From Anaerohalosphaera lusitana (lineage in GTDB: Bacteria; Planctomycetota; Phycisphaerae; Sedimentisphaerales; Anaerohalosphaeraceae), in NCBI RefSeq assembly GCF_002007645.1, contig NZ_CP019791.1:806001-870000 (forward strand): a stretch of 64,000 nt of DNA, in the 5' to 3' direction. The position numbers were made by a program, and so were the translations under genes. Below the pieces are notes generated by a model that saw only the letters and a list, made by a program, of their open reading frames with translations, was not told the DNA's origin and ran no database searches. Of the stretch, positions 55,172 through 64,000 are shown in pieces. Each line of letters starts with the position of its first letter. Within the stretch, counting starts at the first letter, position 1.

Positions 55172-55639
55172 ATGAGTGCGGGTAATATCGAAATAACACT
55201 AAACGTCGAAGCTCCCGATGTCGACATCGACACGCTTCGCGATCTGGTCATGTCGGTTCTTGACCGCTACGACGCTACGGACGCCACGGTAAGCATCTCC
55301 ATCGTAGGCGATGAGATAATAACCCAGGTCCACCAGCAGTTCCTCGGCGACGAAAAGACAACTGATGTAATCAGCTTCGATCTCTCGGAAGCCGAAAGTG
55401 AAAATGAACGGATTTTCGACCTCGTCGTAAACTACGAAATGGCCTCGCGCCAGGCACAGCAGCGATCTCACGACGCCCAGGCCGAGCTCGCCCTTTACAT
55501 CACCCACGGCTTGCTGCATAATCTCGGCTTCGACGACATCGACCCCGCCGACGCGGAAAAAATGCACAAAGCGGAAGATGAGATTTTACAAACTGCCGGT
55601 TTTGGCGTAGTATACGCCGCTCGGCCGAAGGAAAGTTAG
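55172..55639 (+). CDS. ybeY: YbeY family rRNA maturation endoribonuclease, atypical metal site
   Basis: 155 residues from the ATG at 55172, two bases after the HDIG gene; the frame is open upstream but the family starts at SAGNIEITL. FLGDEKTTDVISFDL and THGLLHNLGFDD match YbeY, but the usual zinc motif HGxLHxxGxDH has Asp122 where the third His should be, while His112 and His116 are kept. YbeY processes 16S rRNA ends and supports ribosome quality control. The changed residue may alter metal binding. Confidence 0.88.
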   Translation: MSAGNIEITLNVEAPDVDIDTLRDLVMSVLDRYDATDATVSISIVGDEIITQVHQQFLGDEKTTDVISFDLSEAESENERIFDLVVNYEMASRQAQQRSHDAQAELALYITHGLLHNLGFDDIDPADAEKMHKAEDEILQTAGFGVVYAARPKES

Positions 55640-55661
55640 CTTAATTACAGGAGAATTTTTA

Positions 55662-56939
55662 GTGGACGACGTTGGATGGTCAGGCTTATTGATCGCTCTG
55701 CTCTGTGGGGGTAGTCTGTTTTTCTCGCTTCATGTTGTGGCCTTGCGCACATTTTCACGCGTGCGCCTCGCCGAATCTTTCAAAGCACGCGGCAAAGAGG
55801 ATCGCTTCGACGATTTCCTCGACAACGCCGAAAGATATACCCAGGCATGCTCGCTGTACCGACTCGCCTGCAATCTCGGACTGCTGATACTCAGCGTTAC
55901 CCTTTTCCCCGACACGCCAGTCATCGCGGTAATCGTTGCCGTGATCGTCATCGGCATACTCACCATCGCCGTCCCGCATTCCTGGGCCAAGTACACCGGC
56001 GAATGGGTACTCGCCCGCACCTGGTCGATACTCAAACTCACCACCTGGCTGCTCTCGCCCATCGTCTGGCTGCTCAAGCTCCATGATCAGCTCGTGAAAA
56101 GACTTGCAGGCGTGCCGGAATCTACCATCGAGGAAATGCACGAGGAAAAACAGGAAGAGTTCCTCAGCGTCGTCGAGCAGGGCCGGCTCGAAGGCATCGT
56201 CGACGAAGAAGAACTCGAGATGATCGAAAACGTCCTCGAACTTAACGACAGCACCGCTGCCGAGATCATGACCCCGCGCACGGACCTGATCGCGCTCGAT
56301 ATAAAATCCGACCGCGAGGACGTCCTCCAGACAATCAGCAAAGCGGGTCACTCACGCATTCCGGTCTTCGAAGAGAACATCGACAGCATCATCGGCATGG
56401 TCTACGCAAAGGACCTTCTCGCCGAGGTCGGCAAGGAGCCCACCGAGTTCCGCCTGGCCGACAAGATTCGCAAAGCCTATTTCGTGCCCGAGACAAAACC
56501 CGTCCGCGACCTGCTGCACGAGTTTCAGAACCAGAAACTGCACATCGCCGTTGTCCTCGACGAGTACGGCGGAACCGCAGGCATCGTCACTATCGAAGAC
56601 ATTCTCGAAGAGCTCGTCGGCGAGATCGTCGACGAATACGAAGAGGCCCAGCCCGAACCGATCGTCGAGCTCACCGAGGACACGTTCGAAGTCGATGCCC
56701 GAACACCCATCGACGACCTCAACAACGAATGCGACCTCGACCTGCCCGAAGAAGAGGACTACGACACCGTCGGCGGATTCGTACTGTCGCACCTCGGCTA
56801 CATCCCAAAAGCAGGCAATACCTTCGTCTACGAGGACCTGAAGTTCCAGGTCTCCGACGCAGAGGCCCGACGCATCCGCCGAATAAAGATCGAACGCATG
56901 CACCCGCAAGAGGGAAAGTCAAAGCAAAATGCGAAATAA
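55662..56939 (+). CDS. CNNM/CorC-type transporter (hemolysin family)
   Basis: 425 residues from a GTG at 55662 with AGGAG nine bases upstream. Three or four N-terminal helices (DUF21/CNNM domain, about 1-145) precede a pair of CBS domains (about 205-325; MTPRTDLIALDIKS, GHSRIPVFEENIDSIIGMVY) and a C-terminal CorC_HlyC domain (DYDTVGGFVLSHLG near 365). The family is linked to Mg2+ export. It overlaps recO by 11 bases. Confidence 0.92.
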   Translation: MDDVGWSGLLIALLCGGSLFFSLHVVALRTFSRVRLAESFKARGKEDRFDDFLDNAERYTQACSLYRLACNLGLLILSVTLFPDTPVIAVIVAVIVIGILTIAVPHSWAKYTGEWVLARTWSILKLTTWLLSPIVWLLKLHDQLVKRLAGVPESTIEEMHEEKQEEFLSVVEQGRLEGIVDEEELEMIENVLELNDSTAAEIMTPRTDLIALDIKSDREDVLQTISKAGHSRIPVFEENIDSIIGMVYAKDLLAEVGKEPTEFRLADKIRKAYFVPETKPVRDLLHEFQNQKLHIAVVLDEYGGTAGIVTIEDILEELVGEIVDEYEEAQPEPIVELTEDTFEVDARTPIDDLNNECDLDLPEEEDYDTVGGFVLSHLGYIPKAGNTFVYEDLKFQVSDAEARRIRRIKIERMHPQEGKSKQNAK

Positions 56940-57663
56940 GGATATCGCAATCTGCCTCCGCACGGTTGACTACTCCGAAACTTCGCAGATCGCAACGCTC
57001 TTCTGCCGCGAGGCCGGCAAGATATCCGCAATCGCAAAAGGCTCCCGCCGCAAGAAGAGCTCCTTCGACGGACCGCTCGAAATTTTCACTTACGGCGACG
57101 TCATCTACACCTTACCCAAACAGGACGGCTCACTCGCCACCCTCATCGAGCTCGATCAGCGTCCCGTCTTCGTCGGCCTGCGCCACCGTCTCTACACCAT
57201 GAACTGCGCACTGTTCGCCGCCGAGCTCACCAACAAATTCACCCAGGACTTCGACCCCCATCCGGACCTGTTCGACAATTTCGTACAGTTTCTGCAGGAC
57301 CTCCGGACCAGCGAAGACGAAACAGCCGCAATCCGCCTGCTCGTCATCTTCCAACTGACACTGCTCAGCGACATCGGCAGCGGACTGATCCTCAGCCGTT
57401 GTGCGAACTGCTCCGCCCCGTACAGCTCCACCTGGCCCCGCATCTACTTCACCAGCCAGGCCCACGGCATCGTCTGTCCCGACTGCGAAATATCCTACCC
57501 CGACAAGATACGCCTTTCCCGCACCTCCGCCGCCTGCATCTCGGACCTGCAGAAATTCAAGAACGCCGACCCCGACCGCGTTCGCGAAATAGAACGCCTC
57601 CTCGTCCGCCACTTCACCGAACTGCTGCACAAACCCCCGCGCATGGCAAAATTCTTCAGTTGA
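56929..57663 (+). CDS. recO: DNA repair protein RecO
   Basis: 244 residues. The N-terminal OB fold starts NKDIAICLRTVDYSETSQI and has AKGSRRKKSSFDGPLEIF. A four-Cys zinc site (CANCSAPY and HGIVCPDCE, about residues 156-188) is followed by the basic helical end. RecO loads RecA with RecR at gaps. It starts inside the end of the CorC gene and closes the purA operon. It is convergent with the nuclease-like gene 28 bases downstream. Confidence 0.93.
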   Translation: MRNKDIAICLRTVDYSETSQIATLFCREAGKISAIAKGSRRKKSSFDGPLEIFTYGDVIYTLPKQDGSLATLIELDQRPVFVGLRHRLYTMNCALFAAELTNKFTQDFDPHPDLFDNFVQFLQDLRTSEDETAAIRLLVIFQLTLLSDIGSGLILSRCANCSAPYSSTWPRIYFTSQAHGIVCPDCEISYPDKIRLSRTSAACISDLQKFKNADPDRVREIERLLVRHFTELLHKPPRMAKFFS

Positions 57664-57691
57664 CCCCGCCGGCAGGGCGGTTACCTCGCCG

Positions 57692-58534
57692 CTAAAGCTT
57701 CAGCTCAGCAACCACCGGCAGATGATCGCTCGCCTTCGCCGTCACATCGTTCCGCACCGGCCCGCAGTCGACCACGTTACTTGCAATATCATCCGAAACG
57801 AAAATATAATCGATCTTCACGCCCGAGCCGACCGTCGCTTCGGCCGGTCCACCACCAATACTGCATGCCGGATCAAGCGTCTTTATTATCCGAGCAACAG
57901 CATTCACCGACTGCTTGTCCCCAGCCTCGGTCCCGGGCGGCGGACAATTAAAATCCCCCATCAGGATCGTACGCTCCGGCTGTTCACCAACGATCTCTAT
58001 CAGCCCCTTCGCCTGCTCGTCCCGCAGCTCGGCCGACTTATGATCCAGATGCGTCACCAGCACCGCATACGTATCGCCCGCCAGCTCAACCCGAGCTTTC
58101 AGGCACGCACGCTGCTCATGACCCTCGAACTTCGCCAGCAGATGATTCTCCGTCCCCGCGATCGGATACCGGCTCAGCAACGCATTGCCGTAAAGCCGTT
58201 CGCCATCCTTACCGCCATATCGTATCGCCGGCCCGTACGCATAATACATCCCCAGCTTCTCCGCCAGGTACTTCGCCTGATCGACAAACTCCGACCGCGC
58301 GCCGAAATTATTGTCCACCTCCTGCAGTCCGACTACATCCGCGCCGCTTGCCTCGATCACCTCCGCGATCCGATCCATATCCAGCACACCGTCCGCCCCC
58401 TCGCCGTGATGAATATTATACGTCATCACGCGAACGCTTTTCGAATCGCCATTGCCCGGCACCGCGCAGCCACCCAGCAACCCAACGGCCAATATGCCGG
58501 CAACCAGAAATACCCGTTTCGTCAGTCCCGCCAT
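57692..58534 (-). CDS. Endonuclease/exonuclease/phosphatase family lipoprotein
   Basis: 280 residues from the ATG at 58534 with AAGGAG six bases upstream. LLGGC at Cys23 is a lipobox. The fold motifs are RVMTYNIHHGEGADG, DVVGLQEVDNN with the catalytic Glu, LMGDFNCPP and ASDHLPVVAEL with the Asp-His pair. Members cleave phosphodiesters or phosphoester lipids; the substrate here, outside the cytoplasm, is unknown. It lies 26 bases after ruvB on the same strand. Confidence 0.92.
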   Translation of the reverse strand: MAGLTKRVFLVAGILAVGLLGGCAVPGNGDSKSVRVMTYNIHHGEGADGVLDMDRIAEVIEASGADVVGLQEVDNNFGARSEFVDQAKYLAEKLGMYYAYGPAIRYGGKDGERLYGNALLSRYPIAGTENHLLAKFEGHEQRACLKARVELAGDTYAVLVTHLDHKSAELRDEQAKGLIEIVGEQPERTILMGDFNCPPPGTEAGDKQSVNAVARIIKTLDPACSIGGGPAEATVGSGVKIDYIFVSDDIASNVVDCGPVRNDVTAKASDHLPVVAELKL

Positions 58535-58560
58535 CTCGTTCTCCTTAGCTCCTGCAAATA

Positions 58561-59601
58561 TCAAAACAGATCCTTCTGCTCATGCTCTTCCTTGTCCGCG
58601 CCCTTGTAAGGCAGGCCGAGATGATCGCACGCCGCCTTTGTTATCTCCCTGCCCCGCTTCGTCCGCCGCACAAATCCGACCTGCAGCAGATATGGCTCGA
58701 CCACATCCTCCAGCGTATCCCGCTCCTCGCCCAGCGTCGCAGCGATCGCGTCGATCCCCGCCGGCCCGCCGTCATAAACATTCACCAGCGCCCGCATGAA
58801 CGACCTGTCCAGCTCGTCCAGCCCAAGCTCGTCTATCTGTTCCATCTTCAGCGCACGCTCCACGATATCCACCGTCAGCCGACCGCTGCCCTTGACCTGT
58901 GCATAATCCCGCACACGCTTGAGCAGCCGATTCGCGATACGCGGCGTCCCCCGCGATCTGCTCGCGATCAGCCCCAGCGAATCAGCATCGCTGTCCAGTC
59001 CCAACAATCTCGCCGACCGCGCCACGATCTGCGTCAACTGTTCGTCCGAATAGTACTCAAGGTGCAGCAGCATACCGAACCGCCCCCGCAGCGGTGCACT
59101 CAACAACCCCGCCCGCGTCGTCGCCCCGATCAGCGTGAATCGCTTGAGCGGGAAATTGATCGTCTTCGCATGCATGCCGCTCTCGACCGTGAAATCAACT
59201 TTGAAATCCTCCATCGCCGGATAAATAAATTCCTCCACCGGCGCGCTGAGTCTGTGTATCTCGTCGATAAAAAGAATGTCCCCCTCGTTGACGTTCGTCA
59301 GCATCCCCATCACGTCACCCTGCTTCGTAAGCGCGGGCCCCGACGAAACCCGTATTGCCGAGTTCATCTCGTTCGCGATGATATTCGCCAGCGTCGTCTT
59401 GCCCAGCCCGGGCGGTCCGTAAAACAGAATGTGCTCCAACGGCTCACCTCGCTGCGCCGCCGCCTGCACCGCGATCTTGAGCTTCTCGCGAACATTGTCC
59501 TGCCCCACGCATTCCTCTATCGTCCTCGGCCGAAGCGCCAGACTGAAATTCTCCTCCAGCGGCCCGCCCGAATCCGAACTCAAAACTCTATCTATCGCCA
59601 T
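58561..59601 (-). CDS. ruvB: Holliday junction branch migration DNA helicase RuvB
   Basis: 346 residues. The AAA+ motifs are Walker A FYGPPGLGKTTLANII, Walker B ILFIDEIHRLS, sensor GATTRAGLLSAPLRGRFG and the C-terminal winged helix ending FVRRTKRGREIT. RuvB is the hexameric motor of the RuvAB complex. It follows ruvA by 26 bases. Confidence 0.97.
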   Translation of the reverse strand: MAIDRVLSSDSGGPLEENFSLALRPRTIEECVGQDNVREKLKIAVQAAAQRGEPLEHILFYGPPGLGKTTLANIIANEMNSAIRVSSGPALTKQGDVMGMLTNVNEGDILFIDEIHRLSAPVEEFIYPAMEDFKVDFTVESGMHAKTINFPLKRFTLIGATTRAGLLSAPLRGRFGMLLHLEYYSDEQLTQIVARSARLLGLDSDADSLGLIASRSRGTPRIANRLLKRVRDYAQVKGSGRLTVDIVERALKMEQIDELGLDELDRSFMRALVNVYDGGPAGIDAIAATLGEERDTLEDVVEPYLLQVGFVRRTKRGREITKAACDHLGLPYKGADKEEHEQKDLF

Positions 59602-59627
59602 AACGCAAATTCCTTTTCGTCAATCCC

Positions 59628-60263
59628 TCAGACTTCCGTTCCCTGCTTGATCTTGTACACCAGCGGCACCAGCTCTTCGGCGCTCTTCACATCCGGATGC
59701 TTGTTGCTCGCCAGCTCGATCAGCTCCATCGCCTCCGCACGCTTCTCACCCCACGCGACCAGTATCTCCAGCGCCTCCACCTGGTAATTCGCAAAGCTCG
59801 CTCCGCCTCCGCCGCCCGCTGCCGTCGTCTCGCCCACCGCATACCCCTCCAGCTTGCCCTGCAACTGCGCGATCATCAACTGCGCCAACCTCTTACCCAC
59901 CTGCGGCAAAGTCTTCAGCAGCTTCTCATCCCCGCTTTCTATCGCCCCGGCAATCGTCGCCACCGGCAGTGTCAGCGACTTGAGCCCCTTGCGTATCCCC
60001 ATGCCCTTCACGCTCGTGTACTGATGAAAGAATTCGCGTTCGGCCTCCGACAGAAATCCCACCAGCCTCGGCAGCAAATTCCCGCCGCCCGGCGACCCCT
60101 CCAGATACTGCATCGTATAAAACGAAACATCCGAATTGATCTGCCCGGCCAACTGACTCACCGCATAACCCGGCAGCATTATCTCGTAACTGATCGGCCC
60201 CACCTTCAGCAATCCGCTCTCAGGCGTCAGACTCGTCAACTTCCCTTCGATCTGTGCGATCAT
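59628..60263 (-). CDS. ruvA: Holliday junction DNA helicase subunit RuvA
   Basis: 211 residues. The N-terminal OB domain starts MIAQIEGKLTSL and is followed by helix-hairpin-helix repeats (SVKGMGIRKGLKSL, LPQVGKRLAQLMIAQL) and a C-terminal helical domain (ILVAWGEKRAEAMELIE) that contacts RuvB. It tetramerises on four-way junctions. It lies 21 bases after ruvC. The fold is a normal length. Confidence 0.95.
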   Translation of the reverse strand: MIAQIEGKLTSLTPESGLLKVGPISYEIMLPGYAVSQLAGQINSDVSFYTMQYLEGSPGGGNLLPRLVGFLSEAEREFFHQYTSVKGMGIRKGLKSLTLPVATIAGAIESGDEKLLKTLPQVGKRLAQLMIAQLQGKLEGYAVGETTAAGGGGGASFANYQVEALEILVAWGEKRAEAMELIELASNKHPDVKSAEELVPLVYKIKQGTEV

Positions 60264-60284
60264 TCTATTCCCTTACCGTTTTCT

Positions 60285-60767
60285 CTAAATCTGTATCCGT
60301 ACCGCGTTCGCACAACAAAGCGCCGCCGCTATAGCATCCGCAACGTCGTGCGGCTCAGGCGCCTCCGCAAGCCCGAGCACCGTCTGTATCGCACGCTGCA
60401 TCTGTTCCTTGCTCGCACGGCCGTGACCGGTCAGCGATTTCTTTATCCGGGTCGCAGAGTAGCTCTTAACTTCCGCGCCGCTCGCCGCCGACTTCTGGAA
60501 TATCACCCCCCGCGCATGCCCCATCAGTATCGCCGTCCGCGGATGCTTGTAATGAGCATACAGCTCCTCCACCGCGACCACATCCGGCCCATGCTTGTCG
60601 AGTATATGTTCCACGTCCGCCGCGATCTGATTCAGCCGCGTCTCCAGGCTCTTGCTCCTGTCCGTCCTGAACACGCCCGCTTCGATCAGCCGCATATCGC
60701 GCTGGCCGTCATCGATCACCGAATAACCGCAGACCTGCAGTCCCGGATCGATTCCCATGATCCTCAT
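60285..60767 (-). CDS. ruvC: Crossover junction endodeoxyribonuclease RuvC
   Basis: 160 residues from the ATG at 60767; its first base is the last base of the cysS stop codon. The acidic active site is clear: MGIDPG, VAVEELYAH and DVADAIAAAL. RuvC cuts Holliday junctions. A GTG one codon earlier is an alternative start. Confidence 0.96.
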   Translation of the reverse strand: MRIMGIDPGLQVCGYSVIDDGQRDMRLIEAGVFRTDRSKSLETRLNQIAADVEHILDKHGPDVVAVEELYAHYKHPRTAILMGHARGVIFQKSAASGAEVKSYSATRIKKSLTGHGRASKEQMQRAIQTVLGLAEAPEPHDVADAIAAALCCANAVRIQI

Positions 60768-62248
60768 CACTTACGTCTCCACGTCGAAGCACCGCCGGGC
60801 TTGTCCTCCAGCAGTATGCCGAACTCGCTTAGCTTGTCTCGTATCCCGTCCGCAGTTGCGAAGTCCTTGTTCTTCCTTGCCTGCTGACGCTGTTCGATCA
60901 TCATGCCGATCAGATGGTCCAGCAGCTCTTCGTCGCCCGCGCCGGCCTGTGCGTATTCGTCTTTGACGATCCCCAGCACGTCACCGCCCAGCCGACGGAA
61001 CATCCCGTCAACCGCCGCAAGCGTGCCCTTCGTCGTCTTCTCGTCTTCCAGCAGCTTATTGCTCAGCTTCACCAGGTCGAACATCACCGACAGCGCGACC
61101 GCCGTATTAAGATCGTCGTTCATTGCCCGCTCGAACTTCGCCTTCGCTTCTTCAAGCTGCTTTGCGACTTCCGCATCGATCTCACCCTCAGCCGCATTGC
61201 CCATCTGCTTGCGAACCGCGACAACAGCATCCGTTATCCTGTCATACCCGCTCTGCGCACTGGTCAACGCCGCGTCCGAAAAATCTATCGGGCTGCGATA
61301 ATGACTGTTCAATATCAACTGCCTCACCGCCAGCGGATCGTACCCCCGCGACAGCAGCTCATGCTCACCACTGAACAGCTCCGAGCACAGAATAAAATTG
61401 TTCAGGCTCTTGCCCATCTTCGTGCCGTTCACCGTCACCATATTATTGTGCAGCCAGTACTTCACGAAAGGCTTGCCCGTCACTGCCTCTGCCTGCGCGA
61501 TCTCGCACTCATGATGCGGAAACTGATTCTCCAGCCCGCCGCCGTGAATGTCCACCGTCTCACCCAGATACTTCATGCTCATCACCGAGCACTCCAGGTG
61601 CCACCCCGGATAACCCATCCCCCACGGGCTGTCCCACTGCATAATATGGTTCGGCTCAGCCTTCTTCCACACAGCGAAATCCGCCGGGTTCTTCTTCTCC
61701 GGATTGACGTCGATCCTCGCGCCCGCCTGCATATCTTCCAGCTTGCGACCGCTCAGCTTACCGTACTCGTTGAACCTCGCAACGTCGAAATAAACCGACC
61801 CGTTCGACTCGTACGCAAAACCCTTCTCCAGCAGCTTCTTCACAAGCGCGATCTGCTCCGGTATATGCCCGCTCGCCCGCGGACTGATGTCCGGCCGAAC
61901 ACAGTTCAGCTCATCCATATCCCGAAAATAGCTCGCCGTATAAAACTCCGCCAGCTCCATCGGGTGCTTATGCTCTTTCCTCGCGGCCACCGCCAGCTTG
62001 TCCTCACCCTCGTCCGCATCGTCCGTCAGATGCCCCACGTCCGTAATGTTCTGCACATACGTCAGACTGTATCCCAGATACCGCAGATACCGCGCGAGCA
62101 CATCGAACGAAACATAGCTCTTCGCATGCCCCAGATGCGCATGCCCGTAAACCGTCGGCCCGCACACATACATCCCCACCCGGCCTTCCTGCACCGGCTC
62201 AAATTCCTCAACCTGCCTCGTCAGCGTATTATAAAGTTTCAAACCCAT
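60767..62248 (-). CDS. cysS: Cysteinyl-tRNA synthetase
   Basis: 493 residues of normal length. The class I signatures are [16 protein letters not shown] (HIGH-like) and [12 protein letters not shown] (KMSKS-like, with Gly for Ser), and the zinc ligands are Cys in [10 protein letters not shown] and GWHLECSVM with HHECEIAQ. It charges tRNA-Cys. The gene is followed without a gap by ruvC, so the recombination genes are read from its message. A 132-base repeat-bearing gap separates it from ispF. Confidence 0.96.
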   Translation of the reverse strand: MGLKLYNTLTRQVEEFEPVQEGRVGMYVCGPTVYGHAHLGHAKSYVSFDVLARYLRYLGYSLTYVQNITDVGHLTDDADEGEDKLAVAARKEHKHPMELAEFYTASYFRDMDELNCVRPDISPRASGHIPEQIALVKKLLEKGFAYESNGSVYFDVARFNEYGKLSGRKLEDMQAGARIDVNPEKKNPADFAVWKKAEPNHIMQWDSPWGMGYPGWHLECSVMSMKYLGETVDIHGGGLENQFPHHECEIAQAEAVTGKPFVKYWLHNNMVTVNGTKMGKSLNNFILCSELFSGEHELLSRGYDPLAVRQLILNSHYRSPIDFSDAALTSAQSGYDRITDAVVAVRKQMGNAAEGEIDAEVAKQLEEAKAKFERAMNDDLNTAVALSVMFDLVKLSNKLLEDEKTTKGTLAAVDGMFRRLGGDVLGIVKDEYAQAGAGDEELLDHLIGMMIEQRQQARKNKDFATADGIRDKLSEFGILLEDKPGGASTWRRK

Positions 62249-62317
62249 TGAAATAACCTCAGTCAGTAACTTCTATCACTTTCAAACTTGTCATCGCGAA
62301 AAGCGATTCAATTTTTT

Positions 62318-62354
62318 GTCATTGCGAGGAGCGTAGCGACGCGGCAATCTCAAA
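62318..62354 (+). repeat. Dispersed repeat, copy 3
   Basis: Starts TGTCATTGCGAG and contains GGCAATCTCA. Same family as 12731 and 20241. A partial related piece (GTCATCGCGAAAAGCGA) lies at about 62290. They fill the ispF-cysS gap. Confidence 0.85.
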
Positions 62355-62380
62355 GCCAACGCGTCCAGCAGTCCTTAACC

Positions 62381-62902
62381 TCACGAATCCGCAAGCGTCC
62401 GCTTCAGTCTTCGCCGCAGCAGCACGCTGACCGTCGACTCTATCGCCAGCCCTTCACCGACCGGCCCGAGGCCCTCGTTCGTCTTCGCCTTGATATTCAC
62501 GTTATTAAAATCAGCACTCAGCAGACTCGCCACGCATCGCTTGATCTGACCCTTATAGGCCCCAAGCTTCGGCTCCTCCGCATGAATGATTACGTCAACG
62601 TTCACAACCTCCCATCGCATCTCCTCCATCAGATCACGAACCAGCAGCACCAGAGCCTTACTGTCGATGCCCTTGTACTTCGCGTCCGTATCCGGAAACA
62701 GCGTCCCGATATCGCCCGCGCACATCGCGCCCAGCACCGCGTCTATCACCGCATGCAGCACCACGTCGCCGTCACTGTGTCCGAGCAGTCCCTTCGGATA
62801 CGGCACCTCGACCCCGCCAAGCTTGAGCTCCCTGTCAAGCACCAGCTTGTGGATGTCCGTCCCGATCCCGGTCCTGTACTCGTACTTCAGATCAAGATTC
62901 AC
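62381..62902 (-). CDS. ispF: 2-C-methyl-D-erythritol 2,4-cyclodiphosphate synthase
   Basis: 173 residues from a GTG at 62902 that overlaps the hisB stop codon by four bases. GIGTDIHKL supplies the zinc Asp and His, and LGHSDGDVVLHAVIDAVLGA is the family signature; DIGTLFPDTD follows. The enzyme acts in the non-mevalonate isoprenoid pathway and so feeds UppS. The length is slightly above average. Confidence 0.95.
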   Translation of the reverse strand: MNLDLKYEYRTGIGTDIHKLVLDRELKLGGVEVPYPKGLLGHSDGDVVLHAVIDAVLGAMCAGDIGTLFPDTDAKYKGIDSKALVLLVRDLMEEMRWEVVNVDVIIHAEEPKLGAYKGQIKRCVASLLSADFNNVNIKAKTNEGLGPVGEGLAIESTVSVLLRRRLKRTLADS

Positions 62903-63480
62903 AGCGTGCCCTTCGTACTCGGTATCTCCTTGCCGACGATCTTCGCAGCCGTACCGAACGCCTGACCGATCGCCTTGAATATCGCCTCGGCAATATGATG
63001 GCTGTTCGTTCCGTAGGGCACATTCACGTGCAGATTGAACCTGCCCGCATTCGTGAACGCCCGCAAAAATTCCTCGATCAGCTCCACGTCAAAATCGCCG
63101 ATCCGCTCCGTACGATACTCAGCGTTGTAAACGCAGAATGGCCGACCCGACAGATCCAGCGCCACGTTTGCCAGCGCATCCTCCATCGGCAGCGAAGAAT
63201 GTCCGTATCTCGCGATTCCCTTCTTATCGCCCAGCGCATCGTTAAGGCACTGGCCCAGGCATATCCCAACATCCTCGACCGTGTGATGCGCGTCCACCTC
63301 CAGATCGCCTTTCGCCTTCAGCGTCAGGTCTATCTTGCTGTGCTTCGACAGGTGCGCCATCATGTGATCGAAAAATCCCACACCCGTATCAACGTCGTAC
63401 CTGCCCGCACCGTCAAGGTTCATCTCGATGCTGATCTTCGTCTCGTTCGTCTCGCGTTTCAGTTCGGCTGTCCTGGCCAT
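62899..63480 (-). CDS. hisB: Imidazoleglycerol-phosphate dehydratase
   Basis: 193 residues. VDTGVGFFDHMMAHLSKHS, DAHHTVEDVGICLGQ, GHSSLPMEDALA and NSHHIAEAIFKAIGQA give the paired metal-binding His motifs of the family. It performs the seventh step of histidine synthesis and is the single-domain form, without a phosphatase fusion. hisC lies two bases upstream and ispF overlaps downstream. Confidence 0.96.
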   Translation of the reverse strand: MARTAELKRETNETKISIEMNLDGAGRYDVDTGVGFFDHMMAHLSKHSKIDLTLKAKGDLEVDAHHTVEDVGICLGQCLNDALGDKKGIARYGHSSLPMEDALANVALDLSGRPFCVYNAEYRTERIGDFDVELIEEFLRAFTNAGRFNLHVNVPYGTNSHHIAEAIFKAIGQAFGTAAKIVGKEIPSTKGTL

Positions 63481-63482
63481 AT

Positions 63483-64000
63483 CTATTCCTCGTTTCCTGT
63501 AATATCTTTCAACGCACCCAGAAGGGCGTCATTCTGCTCGGGCGTTCCCACCGTCACCCGCAGTTTATCTTTCAGCTTCGGCAGGTCGAAATATCTCACG
63601 AATATGTTCCGCCTTGCAAGTTCTTCGTATATGTCCTTCGCACTCGGCTTGCTTATCTGCGCCAGCACGAAATTCGTCGAGCTGTCCTCAACCGCAAACC
63701 CCAGCTCGCGCAGATTTTTCGTCAGCCGCTGCCTCTCCGCTACCACCTTCATCACGTTCGAACGAAAATAGTCCTGATCCTCTATCGCCGCCGTAGCCGC
63801 CTCTATTGCGACCGCATCCACGTTATAAGAATCCTTCACCTTCAGCAGCTCACCGATCAGCTCCGCCGACGCGATACAATACCCGAACCGTATACCCGCA
63901 AGCGAATAACCCTTGCTCATCGACCGCAGGATCATCACGTTATCCAGCTCCCGCACCAGTCCGACACAGTCCTGCTCGGCAAAGTCCGCATACGCTTCAT
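63483..64000 (-). CDS. hisC: Histidinol-phosphate aminotransferase, C-terminal part (start beyond the window)
   Basis: The minus-strand frame is open to the end of the window, so at least 171 C-terminal residues are present; an inner ATG at 63956 is not the real start. SMSKGYSLAGIRFGY holds the pyridoxal-phosphate Lys and the phosphate-binding Arg, and NFVLAQISKPSAKDIYEEL and RYFDLPKLKDKLRVTVGTPE are the C-terminal features of HisC. It transaminates imidazole-acetol phosphate with glutamate. It lies two bases before hisB. A related class II aminotransferase cannot be excluded without the N-terminus, but the neighbour supports HisC. Confidence 0.92.
   Translation of the reverse strand, partial: EAYADFAEQDCVGLVRELDNVMILRSMSKGYSLAGIRFGYCIASAELIGELLKVKDSYNVDAVAIEAATAAIEDQDYFRSNVMKVVAERQRLTKNLRELGFAVEDSSTNFVLAQISKPSAKDIYEELARRNIFVRYFDLPKLKDKLRVTVGTPEQNDALLGALKDITGNEE

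Noticed and set aside
57664-57691. Short hairpin (CCGCC/GGCGG) between recO and the nuclease-like gene as a terminator
   Set aside because: The stem is only five pairs and no T-run follows on either strand.

Overview
The window most likely comes from a heterotrophic planctomycete of the Phycisphaerae / Sedimentisphaerales kind. This is inferred from gene content, not from a marker gene. The signs are several formylglycine-type sulfatases, many of them with Tat signals, and GH29, GH95 and GH2 glycosidases. There are also two prepilin-type (FTLIE) proteins, a PEP-CTERM protein, a MauE-type membrane protein and a cell-envelope/DNA-repair operon. No rRNA or tRNA gene was recognised.

Layout. (1) 1-23321 is a carbohydrate-degradation zone. 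It holds the end of a sulfatase, a MATE exporter, a minus-strand operon sulfatase - GH95 - sulfatase - glycerate kinase (8608 down to 2087), and a minus-strand ion-transport group (UPF0316, CorA, RCK_C protein). RmuC and a repeat-invaded hypothetical gene follow, then two prepilin-like genes, a GH29 alpha-L-fucosidase with a discoidin-like tail, a sulfatase, and a large GH2 enzyme on the minus strand. Fucosidases, galactosidase-like enzymes and sulfatases together suggest use of a sulfated, fucose-containing glycan. (2) 23595-25268 encodes an unusual fusion: a MauE membrane domain, a long acidic linker and a CxxC thioredoxin-like end. (3) 25381-29303 is an AT-rich accessory island. It is framed by the tip of an RHS core and the C-terminal half of a pretoxin HINT domain, with four unrecognised or TPR genes between them. 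It looks like the debris and cassettes of a polymorphic-toxin locus whose main body is absent.

(4) 29332-40654 is mixed. It holds a BNR-4 protein, an aldo/keto reductase preceded by a 162-base imperfect palindrome, a small membrane protein, RecJ, a cation/proton antiporter, a PAP2 phosphatase, a sugar acetyltransferase and two overlapping YkgJ cysteine-cluster proteins. A PEP-CTERM protein, a hemerythrin lipoprotein with a palindromic operator over its promoter, and a URO-D-type protein complete it. (5) 40761-49636 holds IlvD, two related lipoproteins followed by a HIT protein, a dGTPase-like enzyme, PgpA, UppP and two hypotheticals. (6) 49691-57663 is one tight plus-strand operon: purA-uppS-cdsA-phoH-HDIG-ybeY-corC-recO. 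It links adenylate synthesis, isoprenoid and phospholipid carriers, RNA maturation and recombination. (7) 57692-64000 is a minus-strand run: hisC-hisB-ispF, a dispersed repeat, then cysS-ruvC-ruvA-ruvB and a secreted phosphatase/nuclease-like lipoprotein.

Dispersed 36-base repeats of one family lie at 12731, 20241 and 62318. The strongest candidates for something not yet described are the RHS/HINT island with its orphan genes, the two palindromes that sit exactly on predicted promoters (23515 and 39491), and the long palindrome at 31055. All function calls rest on motif recognition by eye; no database search was run.
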